Source: Galeopsis tetrahit (Eukaryota > Streptophyta > Magnoliopsida > Lamiales > Lamiaceae). Taken from it: a DNA stretch of 64,000 bases. The stretch is from positions 18,902,001 through 18,966,000 of the forward strand of contig OY776130.1 in the NCBI GenBank assembly GCA_963675135.1. Direction: 5' to 3'. Below are positions 56,718 through 64,000 of the stretch, piece after piece (position 1 is the stretch's first letter; each line of letters opens with the position of its first letter). The position numbers and the translations under genes are program-made. Below the pieces are notes generated by a model. It ran no database searches. It saw only the letters and a program-made list of their open reading frames with translations, and was not told the origin of the DNA.

Positions 56718-58333
56718 TGTTGGGAATAAAATGATTTTGATTTAGATACCAAAACCCCTGATTGATGATGTTCAGATTAGTTGAGATATGCTCAAGTCTA
56801 GTTCAGACAAGTTGTCTCAGAACACTTGAGTAAGTAGAATGCTTAAGTTAAAAATCATCAGAAATGTTGTGAGATTTTAGAGTTCAGGATAGTTTTCCAA
56901 AGCTGGAATGTTAGGCAGCTTGATAAATGTTAAGTCTCTAGGCCAAAGTTGCTGAGCTTTCAGAACAAGCTGACCAAATGGACAACTGAGCTGAAAATAT
57001 CAAGAGTGTTAAGGCAATGCTCATAAATGCAAATGATCAGAACAAAAGAAGTGCAAATGATCAAGAGCATTGAATGCCAAAGCTCACAAAAGACACATTC
57101 AATGAAGCATTTATTGCCAATCATGCCTGAACCAAGCATTGAAGACTTAAAGCATTAAAGAAGAGAAGCATTGAATGAATGTTGGAACATTCTAACTTGC
57201 AGCAGGAATGTTCAGGGGAGTTGTCCCATCTGACCGTTGGTTGAGTGTAGATTCTGCCACAAATCAACCTTGGGAAATGTGCATATTTGGAATCTGACAC
57301 AAGTCATCTCAGCCGCATTTTTCAGAAGTCAACACATTCATTCAAGCAACCATTGAAGAGGCTTTTACACACTGGATAAAAGGATGCCAAGCTTCATAAC
57401 CGTTTCAATGGTGCTGCAAATAGACAAGTTTGAATTGCTATCCCTCCAACGGTTAGTTGTTCAAATTTGCCTATAAATACAGAAGTGATCAAAGGATTCA
57501 AATATCCAACTACTTGCTATCAAACTATTATCAAGCATTCAAAGGAAACCAAAGTTGTTCTTCATAATCCCAAGTTTCCTGATCACTTCATCTAGCTAAG
57601 CCAATCTTTGTAAACATCCAAAGCTTAGCATTGAGATATCCTAAGCCTTTACAACTGTTCTTATTGTAAAGGATATCTCTACTAGTTGGAACCAAACCTC
57701 AAACCCTTATCTCATTTAGTGAAGAGAGTGTTTGTTGTAGAATTGAGAAGTTAAGGACTGTTATTGTGAAACACAGTCTTAACTCAGAGAGATTGAGCAC
57801 TAGGACTCAGATTATCCTAGGGATCAAAGCACTAAGAGAGTGTTGTTGATCAATGCACCTTGGCACTATAAAACAAGCTAATTCCATTGTGAAGGAATTA
57901 TCCTGTTCAATCAGGGAAAGTGGATGTAGGAGCTTGAGTCTCTGAACCACTATAAATTGTGTGCCATTTACTTACTGCCTTCATTATTGTGCTTATATTC
58001 AATCCTATTTCAAAGAGCAAAAAATCAGTAAGTTAAGAAAAACTGTTTTGGACAAAGTCCCTGATAAATGTGTTTTTCATAAATCAACTTGGAGTATTTC
58101 TTTGAGTCAAAGGCCAACCACATTCCGCACTTAGCAACTCTTTTAGATATTTAGCCAACTGATCACTCAATAGTAATCAGTAGGACAAGTATCTATCAAA
58201 GTTCACATTCAGGCTTGTTGTGAGATAACCTGCCTGATAAGACCAGTTCATCAAAAAGAAAAAATTTTGCATACACAAGTGCATTCCCCCCCCCCCCCCA
58301 TACACTTGTGTCATACTCCACCAAGGACCAACA
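56718..58333 (+). repeat. A2 3' LTR (1,616 bp)
   Basis: It shares subtype variants with 17272-20878. It has TATAAATA (57472-57479) preceded by CCAACGGTTAG and the poly(C) hairpin (58273-58311). It ends CCAACA and is followed by the ACTGT duplication. Confidence 0.93.
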
Positions 58334-58338
58334 ACTGT

Positions 58339-60697
58339 GATCTCCCAACAACTGCCCTCTGTGGATCCTGTTGAAAAGGATGTTAGCATGGAAAAATCAG
58401 AGGGAGATGGTGTGGATTGTGTGATTACTGGCAGTTTGAGTGCACCAAAATTAGAGGGAGATGAAGTAGAAATATTGGGTGCAGCCCAATATGAGAGTCA
58501 GGCTATTCTTCAAGTCAAATCTGAACTTGATGTATCCCTTGGTGAAAGGAGGCCTGATTCTCCAGTGAATGTGAGTCCATCATGTGTGAATGAAGAAAAA
58601 AATAAAGTTGAAAATGAGAGTGTAGGTGCTGATGTATCAGACCTACTGGGAGAAGAAAAGAATGAGGGTGTTGAGGGCGTTTTACCTAACACTTTGAGTT
58701 TTGCAGATTCTGTTGCTGTTACAATAGAACAAATTTTTGCAGATGCTTCCCTCACAGATATTCCAGTTGATGCTGACATTGATCTTGAAGCAATCTCAGC
58801 AAATGTGTCCACCTTGAACAAAATTTACTTTGAGCAAGCCAATGCCACTGAGGCTGGATTACAGATTGCTACTCAGACTGCAACCTCCATTGAGGAGCAA
58901 TCAGAGAAGTTGGACACATTGGTCAGAGAAGTTGGGAAGGCACATGCTGCAACTGTGGATACCCTTGATGGTCAAGGAAAGACTTTAGCCTCTGTGGAGA
59001 TGAGGCTTACTGGCTCAAAAGAGGTGATCTTGCCAACCTTGGATGCAAGAATTGGTGGTGTTGAAACTGGACTGCAAACAGTTTCAACAGAAGTTAGAAA
59101 GGCCAAGGATGCAATGGCAAAATTCACTAAGACTGTGAAAAAGGAGCAGCAAGGCCTCAAAGATCTTTACAAGAACAATGTGAGGGCTTTAAGAAGGACA
59201 ATAAAGGATGCATTGAGGCAGAGGACAGCAGCTCAAAGAAGGAAAGCTGAGGAGCTAAAGGTTGCTATGGTGAAAGAGGTTGCTGAAAAGTTCACAGTGG
59301 AACTGATGGCCAAAGTCTCTGATCAAGTTGTGTCCAACCTCACTGACCAACTGCAAGCCAAACTTGATCAATCATTGAAAGCCACACTGGATGCTATTGT
59401 TGCTCAGAAAATGAAGCCTGTCCACACCTTTCTGAGTATGGCTGATGACAAAATGCAGAACATTCATGATGAGAATGTGTATTTGCTGCAGGAATTGAAG
59501 TCCCTCACTCATGCTCACTCACATCTCTCTGTCACAATGAGTGAATTGAAGCCCCAATGTTTTGATAATACCAAAAAGGGGGAAAGAGAGAGAGCTAGGG
59601 CAAAGGGAACCTTGAGGATTGGTGAATACAAGGGAAAGGAAAAGGTCCCTGAAGTTGAGGAGGAGGAAGAAGAAGACATTGGGAAAGGCAAAGGCCTAAT
59701 GAATGTTGAAAATCTGACTGAAGAAGAGCAAATCCAGATTGCAGTCAAGGAGTTTATGATTTCAGTGATGGAAAGTCAGGCAAGAAGGCAACAGAGACCT
59801 GGTGGTGAATCTGCAGGCCTTGACCCCAAGGAGAAGGTTGTTGAAGTAAGGGGGAAGGTGACCAGAGCCTCTGAGAGGAAAAGAAAGGAACAAGCCTTTA
59901 ATGAATTCCCAACCAGCCTGACTCTTCCATCTGAATTTCAATCTGAAGAGTCAACTCCACTGAGACAGTCTAAGAGGTTGAGGAAAGCAGCCAAGTTGCC
60001 TGAGATACAAGAAGAAGAAGCTGAAGAAGAAGAAGAACAGGACAAAGAGCCTGAAGTCACATTGCCCAAGCTTGCTGATGATCCTTCAAAGTTATTTGAA
60101 GAAGGATTTGGAAAGGATCCTGAAACACAGGAGAAGCTAGCTCTTCAGAGAGCTAAGGAAAAGATGGATCAGTTGGTTGAGGCCAACAAGGCAAGAGATG
60201 AGAGGAGGGAAAACTTCAAAGCTCCAAGAAGGAGGGCTTCCTACAGAAGACTCAAGCCTCAGATGCTGCAGAGATGGGACACTCAGTACCCTGACCATGA
60301 TAAGTGGGTGCCAATCTCACTGAATGATGTATGGGAGGAGGCCAAGAGAAGCTTTGTGTATGACTTTTATGTCATAGGAAAATGGCTTGAAGAGAGTGTT
60401 GATGAGGTGTTTGTACAGTTCATGTTTGAAAACCATAGGGATCTATACCAGAAGCTGTTTGCAGCAGCTGAGATGGCAAGGGTTGAGTTCAAGGCCCCTG
60501 GTCCTATTCTGTACATGCCTCCCAAGTTCAATGGGAACTTGATTGATGAAGGGAAGATTCTGGAAGAGTTCATCTCAATCATGAGGATGGAGAAGATGAA
60601 GCCTGGCCCTAAAGGAACCAATAAGGATATTTGGGAGCTGAAGAAGAGGGTCTGGGCTCAGTATGGGATTGCTCCTCAGGATGATGGAACTCTCTGA
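58339..60697 (+). pseudogene. A1 ORF3, 3' part
   Basis: This is the continuation of 14898-17271 after A2, open for about 786 codons to a stop at 60695-60697. It encodes an acidic N-terminal segment, a long predicted coiled coil (about 58830-59500; heptad-like SIEEQSEKLDTLVREVGK), a Lys/Glu-rich acidic patch (VEEEEEEDIGKGKG), a basic segment (RQSKRLRKAAK) and a C-terminal domain with RWDTQYP, FMFENHRDLYQKL and KRVWAQYGIAP. SvB ORF3 ends in a comparable layout. A polypurine-like AAAAAGGGGGAAAG lies inside at 59571-59586. Neither transmembrane nor enzymatic motifs are evident. Confidence 0.82.
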
Positions 60698-61019
60698 AGC
60701 ATAAGTTCACACCTTCCCTCTATATCTATGATTTTATTGCTTGTTGTTATTTTGTCTTACCTGTATCAGTTTAGTGAGTCCTTGATTAATTATCTGCACT
60801 GTAATGTTCTATGACTTATATGAAAGGATCACTATATTTCTATCAAGAGATAACAACTCATTATCTCAACTAACCTAACATGACCTATTTACTTGATTTA
60901 TTATTGTACTAACAGTTTCTTTCAGGAAAGATGACCAGGTCACTCATTCTAAAGGTAAATTCTAGTATAAGTCAAGTTCCCTTTGTAATAGGTTTTGGCA
61001 TCATCAAAAAGGGGGAAAT
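60698..61019 (+). other. A1 3' untranslated region and polypurine tract
   Basis: AAAAAGGGGGAAAT at 61006-61019 directly precedes the 3' LTR. The region is non-coding. Confidence 0.85.
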
Positions 61020-62603
61020 TGTTGGGAATAAAATGATTTTGATTTAGATACCAAAACCCCTGATTGATGATGATCAGATTAGTTGAGATACACTCAAGTG
61101 AGATCAGTCTAGTTGTCTCAGAAATGCTTAAGTCAAAATCTCAGAAATGTTGTGAGATTTATAGTTCAGGATAGTTGTCCAAAGCTGGAATGTTAGGCAG
61201 CTTGATAAGTGTTAAGTACTTTAGGACAAGGTTGCTGAGTTTTCAGGACAAGCTGACTGAGTGGACAACATGGCTGAAAAGATCAAGAGTGATAAGGCAA
61301 TGCTCATGCACTGACAAGAAATAAATCAGATCAATTGAAGTGCAAATGATCAAGAGCATTGAATGCTATACTCACAGAAGACACATTTATTGAAGCATTT
61401 ATTACCATCAAGCCTAAACTAAGCATTGAAGACTTAGAAGCATTAAAGATTGAAGCATTGAATGAATTTTGGAACATTCTAGTTTGCAGCAGGAATGTTC
61501 AGGGGAGTTGTCCCATCTGACCGTTGGTTGAGTGTAGAGTCTGCCACAAATCAACCTTGGGAAATGTGCATATTTGGAATCTGACACAAGTCATCTCAGC
61601 CGCATTTTTCAGAGGTCAACACATTCATTCAAGCAACCATTGAAGAAGCCTTTACACAGTGGATAAAAGGATGTAAAGCTTCACAACCGTTTCAATGGTG
61701 CTGCAAATAGACAAGTTTGAATTGCTATCTCTCCAACGGTTAGTTGTTCAAATTTGCCTATAAATTCAGAAGTGATCAAAGGATTCAAGCTATCAAACTA
61801 TCATCAAGCAATCAAAGGAAACCAAAGTTGTTCTTAAGAATCCCAAGTTTCCTGATCACTTCATATAGCTAAGCCAATCTTTGTAAACATCCCAAGCTTA
61901 GCATTGAGATATCCTAAGCCTTTACACTGTTCTTATTGTAAAGGATATCTCTACTAGTTGGAACCAAACCTCAAACCCTTACCTCATTGAGTGAAGTAGT
62001 GTTTGTTGTAGAAGTGAGGAGTTAAGGACTGTTATTGTGAAACACAGTCTTAACTCAGAGAGATTGAGCACTAGGACTCAGTTTATCCTAGGGATCAAAG
62101 CACTAAGAGAGTGTTATTGATCAGTGCACCTTGACACTATAAAACAAGCTAATTCCATTGTTAAGGAATTATCCTGTTCAATCAGGGAAAGTGGATGTAG
62201 GAGCTTGAGTCTCTGAACCACTATAAATTGTGTGTCACTTTCTTACTGCATTCATTATTGTTCTTTCAATAAATCATATTTCAAAGAACTTATCTCAGTA
62301 AGTTAAGAAAAACTGTTTTGGACAAAGTCCTTGATCATCTGTTTTTCAGAAATTAACTTGGAGTATTATTTTAAGTAAAAGGCCAACCATATTCCGCACT
62401 TAGCAACTCTCTTAGATATTTAGCCAACTGATCACTTAATAGTAATCAGTACGAAAGTATCTATTGAAGTTCACACTCAGGCTTGTTGTGAGACAACCTT
62501 CCTGAAAAGACCAAACTGTTTGAAAAGAAAAAGAATTTGCATACACAAGTGCATTCCCCCCCCCCCCCCATACGCTTGTGTCATACTCCACCAAGGACCA
62601 ACA
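61020..62603 (+). repeat. A1 3' LTR (1,584 bp), also followed by a PBS
   Basis: It is of the same subtype as 5167-6781, with deletions of about 18 bp near 61120 and 14 bp near 61790. A TATAAAT lies at 61759-61765 and the hairpin at 62533-62571. A polypurine tract lies before it and a PBS after it, so it is shared between two SvA units. Confidence 0.9.
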
Positions 62604-62843
62604 AGTGGTATCAGAGCAGGGATTCAAAGACCATTGCTTCTGAAAATCCATCTGATTTTCAAAACACATTATTTTATGTGGTCACTGAACTGATCCAAAT
62701 TTCTGAAAAACCTAGTTGTGTTTATCTAACCTATTTCTATAGAAATGGCTAACAATGCAGTTCTAGGAGATGCTGTCAACACCATCAACAACATGGGTCC
62801 AAACCAAGTCAATCATATTTCTCATCACAAATTGCCAATGTTC
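62604..62843 (+). mobile_element. Start of a further SvA unit: PBS and truncated gag
   Basis: The PBS TGGTATCAGAGC is at 62606-62617 and a gag ATG at 62745 (MANNAV). Sequence equals A1 6782-7022 with few changes, then stops at 62843 within the first 35 codons, where it meets SvC gag in opposite orientation. Confidence 0.88.
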
Positions 62844-63398
62844 CAGTTTTACATTTTAACACTTTTCATATATACTCGTTAGGAAGAGTGTGTATGATGT
62901 AATTTTTGGCCAAGTTATTCAAATTATTCCGCCTCATTTCTTCTAAGGTTAGCTCTGACCTGGGTTTTCTGACGAGAGTACCCACGGGCTTGTCCTTGTC
63001 GAGGGCAGCAGTATTGGGGATCATGATCACGATCAGACCTTCAGTGACGACAGAGATCATTAGGTCGTGCGTGGAACTGAAGATGGCTTCCATCCTCAAC
63101 TTCCAATAGTCATAGTCCTGAACCTGGAACTTAGGTTGCGTTTGGATGGAGGGATTTGATTTGATGAGGTATTTCAAATGAAAGGTTTTGAAAATAGATG
63201 GATTTCCAATGACATGGTTTTAGGGAGGATTTAAAATCTTCTCAATTTTAACTTAAAAAAATATGCTAGGAATTTGAAATCCATTCATAATCCAAACAAG
63301 TGGAGTGAATTTGAATGGTGGATTTGAAATCCATTGATCAAATCCCTCCATCCAAACGGAGCCTTAGGCAACTTGTTAGCACTTATTTCAAGCGACAT
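62844..63398 (-). pseudogene. gag: SvC gag N-terminal fragment, interrupted by a MITE
   Basis: The ATG at 63398 (MSLEISANKLPK) continues, after the MITE, as FQVQDYDYWKLRMEA and a copia gag domain related to that of SvB (LNNLAKNYIIHTLPNEYI). A TGA at 62866-62868 follows NEYI, where SvB has Ala. A few more codons run to the junction at 62844. The rest of SvC internal sequence is missing from this window. Confidence 0.85.
63134..63363. mobile_element. Tourist-like MITE (230 bp) in SvC gag
   Basis: Terminal inverted repeats GGTTGCGTTTGGATGGAGGG and (reverse-complemented right end) GGCTCCGTTTGGATGGAGGG, flanked by TTA at 63131-63133 and 63364-63366. Removing it with one TTA restores the gag reading frame. 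There is no coding capacity. Confidence 0.9.
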
Positions 63399-63595
63399 GA
63401 TTTTCAAGTAGATCAGTGCTAATCAGATTTATGATCAAGAAACAGATAGGTCAAGAAAAGTTATCAAGATATGATTATAACAAGAATGTTGATCAAGAAC
63501 ACGTAAGCAAATACAGTCACGGACCAAGACTTCACCCAAGTCTTAAGTCGGTTATCAAGGAACAGCAGTTCGTAAACTACTGCTTTGATACCACT
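63399..63595 (-). other. SvC leader with primer-binding site
   Basis: The complement of GCTTTGATACCA (63582-63593) is an initiator-Met-type PBS with one mismatch. The leader is non-coding. Confidence 0.85.
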
Positions 63596-64000
63596 TGTAG
63601 GTCCCAAAGTTGAGTTTAATATTGAGTAAGCTAGTGAAAATGTCTAGAGGGGGGTGAATAAACTTTTCAAAATTCTTTCAATATATCAAAGTACAATGCG
63701 GAAATCAGAATATAACAATGAGCCCAATTCTAGTTTATACTCAACTTATTTCGAGAACTCTGTTATGAACACTCAACTAGTCTTGTTCAGATATGTAATT
63801 CAACAATTAATCAAATAAACACAAACAAAACAGTAAAGTAAATCAAACACGAAATATATAGTGGTTCGACAACTTGTCTACGTCCACTCTCACAAACCCA
63901 GTTGTGATATTCTTATTTAACTCGTCCAATGGAGTAATGTGTTCTTGTAGCTTTAAGTCCCAAGAAATAAGACTTAGATCTTCTCGACAACACTACCAAG
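63596..64000 (-). repeat. SvC 5' LTR, cut by the window end
   Basis: It starts TGTAGGTCCC and continues past the window. It provides the uninterrupted version of 5127-5166. A variant of the shared box (GAACCACTATATAT on the minus strand) lies at 63854-63867. Confidence 0.88.

Larger units (their letters stand above)
17272..58333 (+). mobile_element. A2: second SvA copy, inserted in A1 ORF3
   Basis: LTRs at 17272-20878 (with a LINE inside) and 56718-58333 flank an SvA internal region. ACTGT at 17267-17271 and 58334-58338 is the target duplication, and A1 ORF3 continues on both sides. Removing the LINE, SvB and GyE leaves about 12.8 kb; roughly 2.1 kb of ORF3 has been deleted. It is younger than A1 because it lies inside it, and its LTR pair looks more alike than the A1 pair. 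Confidence 0.93.
5167..62603 (+). mobile_element. A1: Sirevirus-like Ty1/copia element (SvA family), outer copy
   Basis: LTRs at 5167-6781 and 61020-62603 share subtype-specific variants absent from the A2 pair. The order is LTR, initiator-Met PBS, gag, pol, ORF3, polypurine tract, LTR. Removing A2 and the solo SvB LTR leaves about 14.9 kb, very large for Ty1/copia. The left flank is CTAGT (5162-5166). The right duplication is not found, because the right LTR is followed by another SvA PBS and gag start. Pol gene order (integrase before reverse transcriptase) proves copia; Sirevirus assignment rests on size, long LTRs, zinc-knuckle gag, multiple polypurine tracts and the extra ORF. Confidence 0.88.

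Noticed and set aside
58337..60697. Calling ORF3 an envelope gene
   Set aside because: No signal peptide, hydrophobic membrane segment or glycoprotein-like cysteine pattern is visible; coiled coils and basic segments are not enough.

Overview
This window is nuclear DNA of a flowering plant, probably a eudicot. I see no ordinary host gene. Nearly every base from 747 rightward belongs to nested transposable elements, which I name here SvA (two copies, A1 and A2), SvB, SvC, GyD and GyE. The plant assignment rests on very large Ty1/copia elements of Sirevirus type, an intact Ty3/gypsy chromovirus, initiator-Met tRNA primer sites, a plant-type LINE with RNase H, Tourist, Stowaway and hAT-like elements, and a Helitron. 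I cannot name a species.

Layout. At 1-4532 three DNA transposons are nested: a Tourist-like MITE (747-4529, TSD TTA) holds a hAT-like element (805-4253, TSD AATACATT), which holds a non-autonomous Helitron (884-3538, inserted between A and T). A truncated duplicate of the MITE/hAT left arm lies at 1-592. A short stretch without a recognised feature (4533-5126) follows. Then comes a five-level retrotransposon nest. SvC (minus strand, 5127 to beyond 64000) contains A1 (5167-62603, plus). A1 contains A2 (17272-58333, plus, TSD ACTGT). A2 contains SvB (21001-43290, minus, TSD CTTAT). SvB contains GyD (28498-36953, minus, TSD AACTG). Side insertions are a solo SvB LTR in the A1 pol gene (TSD TCATG), a LINE fragment in the A2 5' LTR (20-bp TSD), the almost gene-free element GyE in the A2 gag gene (TSD CTGAA), and a Tourist-like MITE in the SvC gag gene (TSD TTA).

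Coding content. SvA and SvB each carry gag, pol (protease, integrase, reverse transcriptase, RNase H) and a very long third frame, ORF3, between pol and the 3' LTR. ORF3 spans about 1,577 codons in A1 and about 1,278 in SvB. It combines an N-terminal region like the putative plant transposon domain, a basic segment, low-complexity repeats, a coiled coil and a conserved C-terminal region. All three ORF3 starts have a TATA box 121-124 bp upstream of the ATG and an AACGG (MSA/MYB3R-like) motif just before it, so I infer ORF3 has its own promoter. The same AACGG-TATA pairing occurs in the SvA and SvB LTRs. GyD has one uninterrupted 1,468-codon polyprotein and looks potentially autonomous. GyE shares its primer-site leader and may depend on such an element. 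A1, A2 and SvB are broken by stops, frameshifts, deletions and insertions.

The right end (62604-64000) holds a second SvA PBS/gag start joined head-to-head to a SvC gag fragment, then the SvC leader and the start of its 5' LTR.
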